The notes: generated from the sequence alone by a model not told the origin. DNA of 64,000 bases from Pygmaiobacter massiliensis (GCA_022778585.1 JALFTI010000002.1:1-64000); one strand, 5' to 3'; counted from the first letter of the stretch, positions 47,104-57,510 are shown. Numbers and translations are program-made.

Positions 47104-48702
47104 GTGTCAAGACTGGAAGAGGAAATTAAACGCCGGCGCACCTTTGCCATTATCAGCCACCCGGATGCGGGTAAAACCACCCTGACCGAAAAGTTTTTGC
47201 TTTACGGCGGTGCTATCCAGCTGGCAGGCACGGTAAAGGGTAAAAAGACCCAAAGGGCCGCTGTTTCCGACTGGATGGAAATTGAGAAGCAGCGCGGTAT
47301 TTCGGTTACCAGCTCGGTAATGCAGTTTAACTATGACGGCTATTGCATCAATATTCTGGATACCCCCGGCCACCAGGATTTTTCAGAGGATACCTACCGG
47401 ACTTTGATGGCGGCCGACTCGGCAGTAATGGTGATCGACGCGGCGAAAGGTGTGGAACGGCAGACGGAAAAGCTGTTCAAGGTTTGCCTTTTGCGGGATA
47501 TTCCTATATTTACCTTTATCAATAAGATGGACCGCGAGGCGATGAATCCCTTTGATCTGTTGGAAGATATTGAGCAGAAGTTGGGGATTCACACCTACCC
47601 GATGAACTGGCCCATTGGCTGCGGAAAAGAATTTAAGGGCGTTTACCAGCGCCATGAACAAAAAATTCTGGCATATGGAGAAACCGGCAGTGCGCTGGGC
47701 GGACAGCACAAGCTGGATACCATAGAAGCGTGCCTGGGTGACCCGGCCTTGGATGAGGTGATTGGCAAGGAACACCATGCCCAGCTGGCCGAGGACATTG
47801 AGCTTTTAGATGGTGCCAGCTATGATTTTGATACCGATGCCATTCGCCACGCCAGGCTTTCGCCGGTGTTTTTCGGCAGCGCACTGACAAACTTTGGCGT
47901 AGAGCCGTTTTTACAGGCCTTTTTGGACCTGACTACCCCTCCCTTGTCCCGTCGGTCTGACGAGGGGGAGATAGACCCCATGGATTCACGCTTTTCGGCC
48001 TTTGTATTTAAAATTCAGGCGAATATGAACAAGGCCCACCGAGACCGAATTGCTTTTCTGCGGATCTGTTCGGGAGAGTTTCAAAAGAATATGGAGGTAC
48101 TGCATCAGCAGTCCGGCCGTAAAATTCGTCTGTCTCAGCCCCAGCAGATTATGGCTTCCGAGCGTGAGATGATCGAGGAAGCATTTGCAGGAGATATTAT
48201 CGGCGTGTTTGACCCCGGGCAGTTTTCCATTGGCGATACCCTTTGCATGCCGGGACAGAAGTTCCGGTTTGAGGGGATTCCCACCTTTGCGCCGGAGCAC
48301 TTTGCCTTGGTACGGCAGGTGGATACCATGAAGCGCAAACAGTTTATCAAAGGGACCGAGCAGATTGCCAATGAAGGCGCCATTCAGGTTTTTCGGGATT
48401 TGGGCGGCGGCATGGAAGAGGTTGTAGTTGGCGTGGTAGGTCAGCTGCAGTTTGAGGTGTTCGAATACCGTTTGAAAAACGAGTATAATGTGGATGTGCA
48501 TATGGAGCATATGCCTCATCAGCAGATTCGCTGGATTGAAAACGAGGATTTGGATCCCAATACCTTAACTTTAAATTCTGATACCAAAAAAATTCAGGAT
48601 ATGCGAGGGCGAAAGCTGCTTTTGTTTACAAGTCCCTGGAGCGTGCAGTGGGCGTTGGACCACAACCCCGGGCTGCAGCTTTCCGAGTTTGGCCGCAACT
48701 AA
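47104..48702 (+). CDS. prfC: Peptide chain release factor 3 (GTG start)
   Basis: RRTFAIISHPDAGKTTLTEKFLLYGGAIQLAGTVKGKK; GTPase motifs DTPGHQDFSEDTYRTL, NKMDRE. Confidence 0.97.
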   Translation: MSRLEEEIKRRRTFAIISHPDAGKTTLTEKFLLYGGAIQLAGTVKGKKTQRAAVSDWMEIEKQRGISVTSSVMQFNYDGYCINILDTPGHQDFSEDTYRTLMAADSAVMVIDAAKGVERQTEKLFKVCLLRDIPIFTFINKMDREAMNPFDLLEDIEQKLGIHTYPMNWPIGCGKEFKGVYQRHEQKILAYGETGSALGGQHKLDTIEACLGDPALDEVIGKEHHAQLAEDIELLDGASYDFDTDAIRHARLSPVFFGSALTNFGVEPFLQAFLDLTTPPLSRRSDEGEIDPMDSRFSAFVFKIQANMNKAHRDRIAFLRICSGEFQKNMEVLHQQSGRKIRLSQPQQIMASEREMIEEAFAGDIIGVFDPGQFSIGDTLCMPGQKFRFEGIPTFAPEHFALVRQVDTMKRKQFIKGTEQIANEGAIQVFRDLGGGMEEVVVGVVGQLQFEVFEYRLKNEYNVDVHMEHMPHQQIRWIENEDLDPNTLTLNSDTKKIQDMRGRKLLLFTSPWSVQWALDHNPGLQLSEFGRN

Positions 48703-48713
48703 CTAAAACTACC

Positions 48714-48742
48714 AAAACCCCCCGGCTGGTCCGGGGGGTTTT
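48714..48742 (+). terminator. Terminator of prfC
   Basis: AAAACCCCCCGG...CCGGGGGGTTTT. Confidence 0.85.
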
Positions 48743-48789
48743 GAAATACGGGTTAAAGGCCTATACAGGTGACCGAAAAGGAGGGTTAT

Positions 48790-49515
48790 ATGACAGGAAC
48801 AATTGTAAATGCGGCAGCTATTGTGGCAGGCGGTTTGGTAGGTATGCTGCTGAAACGGGGAATGAAACCCAGCTATGAAGACTCGATTCAGAAAACCTTG
48901 GGCATTTCGGTATTGATTTTGGGCCTAAATGGAGTAATTAGTGCCATGTTCCGTGTGGGGGAGGATGGAAGTCTTTCCTCATCGGGAGAACTTTTGCTTA
49001 TCATCAGCCTGGTTTTGGGAACTTTGCTGGGAGAAATTGCGGACTTTGACGGTCGCTTAGCCCGGTTTGGCAGCCGCGTGGAACAAAAAATCGGTTCGCA
49101 GGGGGTAGGTGCTGCCTTTGTGAATGGCTCGCTTATCTACTGTGTGGGTGCTATGGCTATTGTCGGCTCCTTGAATGATGGCCTGTTGGGTGACCCGTCG
49201 GTACTTTTGGTAAAAAGTTTGTTGGACGGTGTTTCAGCCCTGGTGTTGGGCGCGACACTGGGGGTGGGGGTATGCTTTTCGGCAATTCCCGTTTTTGTGT
49301 ACCAAGGGGCCATTACACTGCTTTCCGGCTGGGTTGCGCCTTACCTGCAGGGGCAGCTTTTGGACGAGCTGTGTATGGTGGGATATGCCATGGTGGCCTG
49401 CATTGGACTGAACTTTTTGTTCCGGGACCTGAAAATTAAAACGGCGAATTTGCTGCCGGCATTGCTGGTGCCGATTGTTTGGCAGGTACTTCGTAGCGCA
49501 TTCGGCATGGGGTGA
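48790..49515 (+). CDS. DUF554-family membrane protein
   Basis: TGTIVNAAAIVAGGLVGMLLKRGM...KTLGISVLILGLNG. Confidence 0.85.
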   Translation: MTGTIVNAAAIVAGGLVGMLLKRGMKPSYEDSIQKTLGISVLILGLNGVISAMFRVGEDGSLSSSGELLLIISLVLGTLLGEIADFDGRLARFGSRVEQKIGSQGVGAAFVNGSLIYCVGAMAIVGSLNDGLLGDPSVLLVKSLLDGVSALVLGATLGVGVCFSAIPVFVYQGAITLLSGWVAPYLQGQLLDELCMVGYAMVACIGLNFLFRDLKIKTANLLPALLVPIVWQVLRSAFGMG

Positions 49516-49636
49516 ACAACAAAATATGACACAAAAGTTACAACTTTTTTAAGTGTATAAGAAAGAAATGTGAGATTTTTGTGCAAACAAACAAATAAAT
49601 GTGGTTTCATTTATAAAATTGTGTAAAACAGGGCCA

Positions 49637-49665
49637 TTGCAAGCTGCTGCCGGGGTCGATATAAT
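49637..49665 (+). promoter_or_regulatory. Sigma-A promoter for liv operon
   Basis: TTGCAA - 17 nt - TATAAT. Confidence 0.7.
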
Positions 49666-49740
49666 GGAGCCTAACAACCCGGTTCGGCAGCTATCCTACC
49701 GGCAGCCGGGAAGAACTTGTTTGAGTAGGGGGAAAAGAAG

Positions 49741-50973
49741 ATGAAAAAGTTTATCAGCTGTGCTCTTGCTGCTGCATTGGCTTTGTCCATGGTCGGCTGC
49801 TCGGGCGGCACCAGCAGTTCCGCCGCTTCGGCAGCGGCAGGCGACAGCAGTTCCGCCGCGGCTTCCGGTGCAACCTCCGGCGAGACCATTAAGGTCGGCC
49901 TGCTGGCCAACATCTCTGGCGATGACGCCATGTACGGCAACGCTGTAAAGAACGGTGCCATGCTTTATATTGACCAGGTGAATGCTGCCGGCGGCATTAA
50001 CGGCAAGCAGATCGAGGTCAAAAGCTATGATGACAAGGGCGACGCCACTGAGGCTGTCACCGCTTTCAACCGCATGGTGGACGAGGGCATCACTGCGTTG
50101 ATCGGTTCGGTTCTGACCGGCACAACCATTGCTGTGGCCGATGAAAGCTACGACATTAATATGCCGCAGATCACCGCTTCTGCCACCGCTACCGGCGTAA
50201 CTGTGCTGGACCCGGAGGATGAGGAGAGCGAGATTCGCACCAATGTCTTCCGCGCCTGCTTCATCGACCCGTTCCAGGGCGAGAAGATGGCCCAGTATGC
50301 TTCTGAAAAGCTGGGTGCCACCTCTGCTGCCGTTATCTTCCAGACCGGCAGCGACTATTCCGAAGGTGTTGCTGAGGCGTTTGTTGCCAAGTGCAAAGAG
50401 CTGGGCATTACAGTGACCAGCGAGCAGGGCTATGCTGCCGGCGATGTGGACTTCAAGGCTCAGCTGACTGCTATTGCGGGCGAAGCTCCGGATGTGGTAT
50501 TCTGCCCCAACTATTACCAGGATGACGGCCTGATTGTTACCCAGGCCCGCCAGGTTGGCCTGGAAGCTACCTTCCTGGGCAGCGACGGCTGGGGCGGCGT
50601 TGCCGACTATGCTTCCGCTGAAGATCTGGAAGGCTCTGTGTACTGCTCCGGCTATGCTGCTGGCACCGAAGAGGTCGCCCAGTTCGAGGCTGACTATGAG
50701 GCTACTTATGGCGAGAAGGTCCCCAACATGTTTGCTCCTTTGGGCTATGATGCTGCCATGCTGATGGTGAATGCTCTGACCGCTGCTGAGGATGCGGGCC
50801 TGGAAGCTGGTACCGACGAGTATAAGCAGGCTGTTATCGACACTATGGCCGCCACCGATGGGGTGGAGGGCATCACTGGTGCCTATTCCTTCGATGAGCA
50901 GAATAACCCCATTAAGTCTGCCGCTATCATGGAACTGGTTGGTGGCGCCGAAGTCTTCAAAGAGATGTACTAA
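49741..50973 (+). CDS. livK: Branched-chain amino acid ABC transporter substrate-binding lipoprotein
   Basis: Lipobox MVGCSGG; IKVGLLANISGDDAMYGNAVKNGAMLYIDQVNAAGGINGKQIEV. Confidence 0.93.
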   Translation: MKKFISCALAAALALSMVGCSGGTSSSAASAAAGDSSSAAASGATSGETIKVGLLANISGDDAMYGNAVKNGAMLYIDQVNAAGGINGKQIEVKSYDDKGDATEAVTAFNRMVDEGITALIGSVLTGTTIAVADESYDINMPQITASATATGVTVLDPEDEESEIRTNVFRACFIDPFQGEKMAQYASEKLGATSAAVIFQTGSDYSEGVAEAFVAKCKELGITVTSEQGYAAGDVDFKAQLTAIAGEAPDVVFCPNYYQDDGLIVTQARQVGLEATFLGSDGWGGVADYASAEDLEGSVYCSGYAAGTEEVAQFEADYEATYGEKVPNMFAPLGYDAAMLMVNALTAAEDAGLEAGTDEYKQAVIDTMAATDGVEGITGAYSFDEQNNPIKSAAIMELVGGAEVFKEMY

Positions 50974-51025
50974 GCGATACACAGAAAATGGCCTGGCCTG
51001 AAAGCTGCGGCCTGACACAGACCCA

Positions 51026-51067
51026 AACAAGAACTATGCGGGAAAGTCCCCGCATAGTTTCTTGTTC
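51026..51067 (+). terminator. Attenuator-type hairpin between livK and livH
   Basis: AACAAGAACTATGCGGG-aaagt-CCCGCATAGTTTCTTGTT. Confidence 0.75.
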
Positions 51068-51135
51068 TATATGCCCAAAGCAGCCGGAGGGTACTTTGGG
51101 TACAGAAGGAATCCACAGGAAAGAGAGGGGCTTTT

Positions 51136-52014
51136 ATGTCCACATTTTTCAGCCAGATCATCAACGGTCTGCAATCTGGTTCGATTTATGCGTTGGTGGC
51201 GCTGGGATACAGTATGGTATATGGTATTATCATGCTGCTGAACTTTGCCCATGGCGATATCATTATGGTGGGTGCCTATGTTATCTGGCTGGGGGTCACC
51301 ACCTGGAATATAAACCCGCTGGTCTCGATTCTGCTGGCGGTGGCAGTCAGCACATTGCTGGGTGTTGTGATTGAAAAGGTTGCTTATGCCCCGCTACGCT
51401 CTTCCCCGCGCTTGTCGCTGCTTATTACTGCCATCGGTATTTCCTATCTGTTGGAAAACGGCTTTCAGCTTATTTTTGGGGCGGGGGCGAAAACAGTGCC
51501 CACCTTTATCAGCGGTCCTTCCCTTCAGCTGGGCAGCATGACGGTAAGCTTCCCCGCCATGGTTACCATTGTGGTGACGGTGGTTATGATGGTTGGTCTG
51601 ACCATACTGGTTCAGAAGACCAAGCTGGGCAAGGCCATGCGTGCGGTCAGTGAGGATATGGGGGCTGCACAGTTGATGGGTATTAGCCTGAATACTACCA
51701 TTTCCTTTACTTTCATGCTGGGCAGTGCGCTGGCGGGCGTGGCTTCGGTTTTGTACCTGTGTGCCTACCCGCAGGCTTCCCCCACAATGGGCAGCATGCT
51801 GGGCCTGAAGGCTTTCGTAGCGGCGGTACTGGGAGGCATTGGCAGCCTGCCGGGAGCTATGCTGGGCGGCTTTATTATTGGTATGGCGGAAGCGTTGGTA
51901 TCGGCAGTGGGCCTTTCGGTTTGGAAAGATGGCGTGGTATTTGCTATTTTGATCGTGGTGCTGTTGGTGCGTCCTTCGGGCATTTTGGGCAAAACTGTGA
52001 AAGAGAAAGTGTAA
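51136..52014 (+). CDS. livH: Branched-chain amino acid ABC permease LivH
   Basis: QIINGLQSGSIYALVALGYSMVYGIIMLLNFAHGDIIMVGAY. Confidence 0.95.
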   Translation: MSTFFSQIINGLQSGSIYALVALGYSMVYGIIMLLNFAHGDIIMVGAYVIWLGVTTWNINPLVSILLAVAVSTLLGVVIEKVAYAPLRSSPRLSLLITAIGISYLLENGFQLIFGAGAKTVPTFISGPSLQLGSMTVSFPAMVTIVVTVVMMVGLTILVQKTKLGKAMRAVSEDMGAAQLMGISLNTTISFTFMLGSALAGVASVLYLCAYPQASPTMGSMLGLKAFVAAVLGGIGSLPGAMLGGFIIGMAEALVSAVGLSVWKDGVVFAILIVVLLVRPSGILGKTVKEKV

Positions 52015-52029
52015 AGGGGGCGGGCTTGT

Positions 52030-53076
52030 ATGAAAACCAGAAAAACAATTCCAATGCCGGTCCGCTACCTGATCAATGGTGTGCTGTTGGCGATTTTTCT
52101 CGTGGGCGGCACTATTATGGTGAATTCGGGCATTGTGTCGGGCTATTATTCCAAAATTTTAATGCTGATTGGCATTAACATTATTTTGGCTGTTTCGTTG
52201 AATGTGGCCACCGGTTATTTGGGCCAACTGCCGCTGGGCCATGCGGGCTTTATGGCAGTGGGCGCCTATACCGGAGGCATTTTCCTGAAGGCAGTCGAAG
52301 CTTCCAAGGCGGAAGGCCCTGTGCTGTGGGTGTACATAGCGGCGGCACTGCTGCTTTCTGGGCTGGTGGCTGGCATTTTCGGCATTATTATCGGTGTGCC
52401 GGCTTTGCGGCTGAAGGGCGACTATTTGGCCATTATCACCTTGGGCTTTGGCGAAATTATCCGGGTGGTGCTGACCAATATTGACGGTGTGCTGGGCTTT
52501 GATTTTACCTACGGTGCTTCCGGCTTGAAGCGTATTCCCAAAATTGCCAGCTTCTTTAATGTGTTTTTATGCGTTATTCTCAGCTGCATGGTCATTCATA
52601 TGATTATGAAGTCCCGTCATGGCAGAGCCATCCTTGCAATCCGTGAAAATGAGATAGCAGCAGAAAGCTGCGGTATCCGCATTACCTATTATAAGGTAAT
52701 GGCGTTCACCGTATCGGCCTTTTTTGCCGGGGTGGCGGGCTGCTTGTACGCCGGCTATCTGGGCAGCTTGCAGCCCACCACTTTCGGCTTCATGAAGTCG
52801 ATTGAGATTTTGGTTATGGTGGTGCTGGGCGGCATGGGCAGCATGTTGGGTTCGGTGCTTTCGGCCACCGTGCTCACTGCTTTGCCGGAACTGCTGCGCA
52901 CCTTCTCCGATTACCGGATGGTGGTTTACTCGCTGGTGCTGGTTTTGATGATGATCTTCAAACCCAGCGGCCTGTTGGGACAGTATGACTTCTCCCTGTC
53001 GCGCATTCTGGAGAAGTTGATGAACCGGGGCAGTGCCCCAAAGGCGCAGGCGAAGGAGGGCGGAAAGAATGAGTAA
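52030..53076 (+). CDS. livM: Branched-chain amino acid ABC permease LivM
   Basis: NIILAVSLNVATGYLGQLPLGHAGFMAVGAYTGG. Confidence 0.95.
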   Translation: MKTRKTIPMPVRYLINGVLLAIFLVGGTIMVNSGIVSGYYSKILMLIGINIILAVSLNVATGYLGQLPLGHAGFMAVGAYTGGIFLKAVEASKAEGPVLWVYIAAALLLSGLVAGIFGIIIGVPALRLKGDYLAIITLGFGEIIRVVLTNIDGVLGFDFTYGASGLKRIPKIASFFNVFLCVILSCMVIHMIMKSRHGRAILAIRENEIAAESCGIRITYYKVMAFTVSAFFAGVAGCLYAGYLGSLQPTTFGFMKSIEILVMVVLGGMGSMLGSVLSATVLTALPELLRTFSDYRMVVYSLVLVLMMIFKPSGLLGQYDFSLSRILEKLMNRGSAPKAQAKEGGKNE

Positions 53077-53893
53077 ACTGGTTGAGGTTCCCGGCGGCAT
53101 TATTCCCGAGCGGGACGCCGGCAAGCCCCCCGTGCTGGAAGCGCGGCATATTGGCATTGATTTTGGCGGCCTGACAGCGGTGGACGATTTTGATTTTGTA
53201 TTGGGCGCCACCGAAATTGGCGGGTTGATTGGCCCCAATGGCGCGGGTAAAACTACTGTCTTTAACCTGTTGACCAATGTATATCAGCCTACCCGGGGTT
53301 CTATTCTGCTGAACGGGGTGGATACCAAGGGCAAAAGTACCTACCAGATCAATAAACTGGGCATTGCCCGTACTTTCCAAAATATTCGTCTATTCAAAGA
53401 CTTAACCGTGTTGGATAATGTGTTGATTGGCATGCACAATGCTATGGACTACAACATGGCCAGTTCGGTTTTGCGCCTTCCCCGTTATTGGAAAGAGGAA
53501 AAGCGCGCGAAGGAGAAAGCTATAGAGCTGCTTTCCATCTTTGACATGCAGGATATGGTGGAACTGAATGCGGGAAATTTGCCCTATGGTGCGCAGCGCC
53601 GGCTGGAAATTGTGCGGGCGTTGGCCACAAAGCCCAAACTGCTTTTGCTGGACGAACCGGCTGCCGGCATGAACCCTTCCGAAACCGCAGAGCTAATGGA
53701 AAATATTCGCCGTATCCGGGATATGTTTAAAATTTCCATTATGCTGATCGAGCATGACATGAACCTGGTAATGGGCATCTGCGAGGGTATTGCGGTGCTG
53801 AATTATGGCCGGATTATTGCAAAAGGGACCCCTGAAGAGATCCGCAACAATCCGGTGGTTATCGAGGCATATCTAGGCAAGAAAGGGGTGTAA
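53069..53893 (+). CDS. livG: Branched-chain amino acid ABC ATPase LivG
   Basis: GLIGPNGAGKTTVFNLLTNVYQPTRG; LLLDEPAAGMNP; ATG 53069. Confidence 0.95.
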   Translation: MSKLVEVPGGIIPERDAGKPPVLEARHIGIDFGGLTAVDDFDFVLGATEIGGLIGPNGAGKTTVFNLLTNVYQPTRGSILLNGVDTKGKSTYQINKLGIARTFQNIRLFKDLTVLDNVLIGMHNAMDYNMASSVLRLPRYWKEEKRAKEKAIELLSIFDMQDMVELNAGNLPYGAQRRLEIVRALATKPKLLLLDEPAAGMNPSETAELMENIRRIRDMFKISIMLIEHDMNLVMGICEGIAVLNYGRIIAKGTPEEIRNNPVVIEAYLGKKGV

Positions 53894-53897
53894 CGGC

Positions 53898-54599
53898 ATG
53901 CTGAAGGTCGAAAATATCAATGTGTATTATGGCAATATCCATGCCGTGAAGGATATCTCTTTCGAGGTGCATAAGGGAGAGATTGTAACTCTGATTGGTG
54001 CAAACGGCGCAGGAAAATCCACCATTTTGAATACGATTTCCGGGCAGCTGCGATCCAAAACCGGCCAGATCACCTTTTTGGACCAGAATATAGGCCACCT
54101 GGCTCCTCATAAAGTAGTGCCGCTGGGGCTTGCACAGGTGCCGGAAGGCCGACGGGTGTTTTTGCACATGACGGTGGAAGAAAACCTGGAGATGGGCGGC
54201 TACACCCGCTCTGCGGCGGAAAACGCAGAATCGATTGCTGATGTTTACCGCCGCTTCCCTCGCTTGAACGAGCGGCGCCGCCAGGTGGCGGGCACTCTTT
54301 CGGGCGGCGAACAGCAAATGCTGGCCATGGGCCGTGCGTTAATGGCAAAGCCGGCCCTTATGATGCTGGATGAACCTTCCATGGGCCTTGCCCCCATTCT
54401 GGTAGAGCAAATTTTTGATATTATTAAGGAGCTGCACGAGGCAGGCACTACTATTTTGCTGGTGGAGCAGAATGCGCAGATGGCCCTTTCCATTGCGGAT
54501 CGGGCTTATGTGTTGGAAACCGGCCGAATTGTAATGCAGGGCAATGCCAAAGACCTGCTGAATGACGACAAGGTGCGCAGCGCCTATCTGGGTGGTTAA
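53898..54599 (+). CDS. livF: Branched-chain amino acid ABC ATPase LivF
   Basis: LIGANGAGKSTILNTISG; LSGGEQQMLAMGRALM; MMLDEPSMGLAP. Confidence 0.95.
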   Translation: MLKVENINVYYGNIHAVKDISFEVHKGEIVTLIGANGAGKSTILNTISGQLRSKTGQITFLDQNIGHLAPHKVVPLGLAQVPEGRRVFLHMTVEENLEMGGYTRSAAENAESIADVYRRFPRLNERRRQVAGTLSGGEQQMLAMGRALMAKPALMMLDEPSMGLAPILVEQIFDIIKELHEAGTTILLVEQNAQMALSIADRAYVLETGRIVMQGNAKDLLNDDKVRSAYLGG

Positions 54600-54648
54600 G
54601 GAACATAGCTCTTTACCGGCCAAAAATCATATGAACCAATCGGCAAAA

Positions 54649-54679
54649 CGCCGGGGCGGTCATCGCCCCGGCGTTTTTT
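54649..54679 (+). terminator. Terminator of liv operon
   Basis: CGCCGGGGCG...CGCCCCGGCG-T6. Confidence 0.88.
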
Positions 54680-54985
54680 GTGTGGTTATTTCAATGTACT
54701 AAGGGCCCAATTTGTCAGGAAGGTAATTTATAAAAACCGGTTGAACACGACTATGCTGCCAGAGAGGGGTGTGGACAGGCGGAAGCTAAAAACGGCAGGC
54801 GTGTCCTGTTTTGCAGTGTGCATGCATAGAATAAAAACAGCAAGTCTGCAAAGCTTTGCTGAAAAGCAAAAGGAAAAGCAGGAAAAATGCAGGGCTGTAC
54901 TTAGCCCCGACAGTAAAAGCCGGTGCTTTGTGGTCAGGCAGGCCAATCTAAACGCCTGCGGCAAAGCATAAAAGGAGGAAAAAAC

Positions 54986-56236
54986 ATGAGAAGACACCGT
55001 TCGCGCCTGCCCAAAGCGGGTGTTTGCCTGTTGGCGCTTTTGGTGCTGGCCGGGGCCGTATATGCAGTATGGGGTGCGTTTTTGCCGGCAGCTTATATGG
55101 GCGACGGTATGTTTACAACCGGACAAGCGAATACAGAGCAGGAGTGGCGTGCGGTGTGGATCAGTTATTTGGAATACCAACAGATGGATCTTTCCGGTGA
55201 AGAGTCTGCCAGGGCGGAGTTTTCGGCGGTGTTTGACAATGTAGCGGCGGCCGGTTTTAATACCGTAGTGGCCCAGGTGCGGCCGTTTGGAGATGCGCTT
55301 TATGCCAGCAGTGTATTTCCGTGGAGCCATTTGTTGACAGGAACCCAAGGACAGGACCCTGGCTATGATCCGCTTGCTTTAATGATAGAGCTGGCCCATG
55401 AGAGGGGGCTGCGGCTGGAAGCCTGGGTAAACCCCTACCGGGTACAGGGCGGTAAAACCCCTGCAACCCTCGCACCAGAAAACCCGGCCGTACTTTGGCA
55501 GGCAAACCCGGAAACTTCTGGCTGGGTTCACTTAACTGATACCGGCCTGTGGTATGACCCCGGTGTGCCAGAGGTCCAGGCGCTGATTGTACAGGGGGTG
55601 ACAGAAATATGCGCAAACTACGAGGTGGACGGTATTCAGTTTGATGACTATTTCTACCCCACCACGGATGAAACCTTTGACGCGTCCACCTATGCAGCCT
55701 ATTCGAATGGGCAGGCCCTGGCCGATTGGCGCCGGTCCAATGTGGATAATCTAATCCAGCAGGTAGGACAGGTTATAGAAGAGTGCGGCCACAGTTTGGT
55801 TTTCGGAATTAGCCCGCAGGGAAACCGGGCCAATAATTACGACCAGCAGTACAGTGATATAGCCCGCTGGGCACAAGAGGGATGGGTGGATTATATCTGT
55901 CCGCAGCTGTATTGGGGGTTTGACTATCGAACCGAGTCGGGCAGCGATGCGTTTGCGTTTCAAAACTGCCTGCAAAGCTGGTGTGCAGTGCCCCGCGCAG
56001 AAAATGTAGCGCTTTACATTGGCTTGGGGGCCTGGCGCGTAGGGGAAGGGGACGGCAGTGCGGTGTCCAGCCAGGAATGGTATACCGGCCAAAACCTGGC
56101 CAAACAGGTTGCTGCTCTGCGGGAAGCTTCTGCGCAGGGGTATGCAATTTATCGGTATGACAGCCTGTGGAATGGGGCAAATGATTTGTGTGCAAGTGAA
56201 CTGGCAGCCCTGGCAAAACAAAATGGTGTGGCCTGA
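54986..56236 (+). CDS. Family-10-like glycosyl hydrolase (GHL10/DUF187-type), membrane anchored
   Basis: EWRAVWISYLEYQQMDLSG, AAGFNTVVAQVRPFGDALYASSVFPWS, LRLEAWVNPYRVQ, VDGIQFDDYFYP. Confidence 0.9.
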   Translation: MRRHRSRLPKAGVCLLALLVLAGAVYAVWGAFLPAAYMGDGMFTTGQANTEQEWRAVWISYLEYQQMDLSGEESARAEFSAVFDNVAAAGFNTVVAQVRPFGDALYASSVFPWSHLLTGTQGQDPGYDPLALMIELAHERGLRLEAWVNPYRVQGGKTPATLAPENPAVLWQANPETSGWVHLTDTGLWYDPGVPEVQALIVQGVTEICANYEVDGIQFDDYFYPTTDETFDASTYAAYSNGQALADWRRSNVDNLIQQVGQVIEECGHSLVFGISPQGNRANNYDQQYSDIARWAQEGWVDYICPQLYWGFDYRTESGSDAFAFQNCLQSWCAVPRAENVALYIGLGAWRVGEGDGSAVSSQEWYTGQNLAKQVAALREASAQGYAIYRYDSLWNGANDLCASELAALAKQNGVA

Positions 56237-56333
56237 ACCGTTCCTTTCGTTGGCAGGTGTAATAAAAACAGTTTTTGCTTCGCTACGGCGAAGATGCAAA
56301 GTAAGTATGATATACTATTTTAAAATGGGCGTT

Positions 56334-56361
56334 TTGCTTTCCGGGCAGCTTATGGTATAAT
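56334..56361 (+). promoter_or_regulatory. Promoter upstream of trmB leader
   Basis: TTGCTT - 16 nt - TATAAT with extended -10 TGG. Confidence 0.65.
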
Positions 56362-56527
56362 AAACCGCAAAGCCGCTGCCATAGTTTTTTCAATGCGGAA
56401 CTTGCTGCTTGTTTGCAGGCAGCGGTACAGGCCGCATGTCCGCGGTTTGCAATTATGCCCCATTTTTACCCAGGGACCGTGCAGTTTGCGGAACCTGCTG
56501 ATATAGGAAGTAAAGGAATTAAATTCT

Positions 56528-57187
56528 ATGCGAATGAGACATAAACCCTACGCACGCCCGGAGTTGGCCGGCTGCCCATTTTTTATACCCGAACCGGAGA
56601 AAGCAAGGGGGCAGTGGCAATCTTTATTTGCCCAGCCCCAGCCGTTGGTGTTGGAACTGGGGTGCGGGAAAGGCGGGTTTGCGGCAATGTATGCCTCGGC
56701 CCATCCCGAGGTGAATTATCTGGCAGTGGACTATTTAAGCGATGTGCTGGTTTTGGCCAAGCGCCGGGTGGAGGAAGCTTATGCCGCTGCGCAGCTTGTG
56801 CCGGAAAACATTCGGCTTACAGCGCTGAATATCCAGTGGATTGAAAATAACCTGGCACCACAAGACCGGGTGGAACGCATTTTTATTAACTTTTGTAACC
56901 CTTGGCCTAAGGTTAGTCACCATAAGCGCCGCCTGACCCATCCCCGCCAATTGGTGCAGTACCGGCAATTTTTAGCGCCACAGGGAGAAGTGTGGTTTAA
57001 AACCGATGACGATGACCTGTTTGAGGCGAGTGTGGATTACTTTGCAGAGAATGGGTTTGAGCTGCGCTTTTTGACGCGGGACCTGCATGCTCAGGAACCA
57101 GAGTGGAATATTCGAACAGAGTATGAGGAAAAGTTTTCTGCCTTGGGGGTGCCAATCAAGGCTTTGATTGCGGTAAAACAAGACTGA
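56528..57187 (+). CDS. trmB: tRNA (guanine-N7-)-methyltransferase TrmB
   Basis: LVLELGCGKGGFAAMYA; INFCNPWPKVSHHKRRLTHP. Confidence 0.95.
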   Translation: MRMRHKPYARPELAGCPFFIPEPEKARGQWQSLFAQPQPLVLELGCGKGGFAAMYASAHPEVNYLAVDYLSDVLVLAKRRVEEAYAAAQLVPENIRLTALNIQWIENNLAPQDRVERIFINFCNPWPKVSHHKRRLTHPRQLVQYRQFLAPQGEVWFKTDDDDLFEASVDYFAENGFELRFLTRDLHAQEPEWNIRTEYEEKFSALGVPIKALIAVKQD

Positions 57188-57257
57188 CCCATATCTTTTT
57201 ACAAACAATAGTGCTTTAATCAATCATAGAATCAGCAAGTTTTGACATATGCTGGAA

Positions 57258-57304
57258 AATACCGGCCGACGCCTAAACGGTGCCGGCCGGTATTGCTTTT
57301 TAAG
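57258..57304 (+). terminator. Terminator after trmB
   Basis: TACCGGCCGacgCC...GGtgCCGGCCGGTA then T-rich. Confidence 0.7.
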
Positions 57305-57510
57305 GGGATATAGAGCGGTGGTAGGAAAAGTAAATAGTGACCTGGGATGAAAGTTTTGCCTCGGCCGGGAAAGGATAAGGAAAGCAGCCTCAAAAGGCAA
57401 ATGGTTTTTGCAAAAAGGCAGAAAAAAGCATACAAAGCAAAATGCCGAAAAGCGGGAAAAAGTAATTTGTGACCGAAGTGTAAAAATTCCAAATAATTTT
57501 TGAGAGGTGC

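Noticed and set aside
49800-49890. Ser/Ala repeat (SSSAASAAAGDSSSAAASG) in livK as novel repeat
   Set aside because: Ordinary lipoprotein linker after the lipobox.
49696-51030. 444-aa minus-strand ORF
   Set aside because: Shadow of the strongly codon-biased livK on the opposite strand; no coherent domain.
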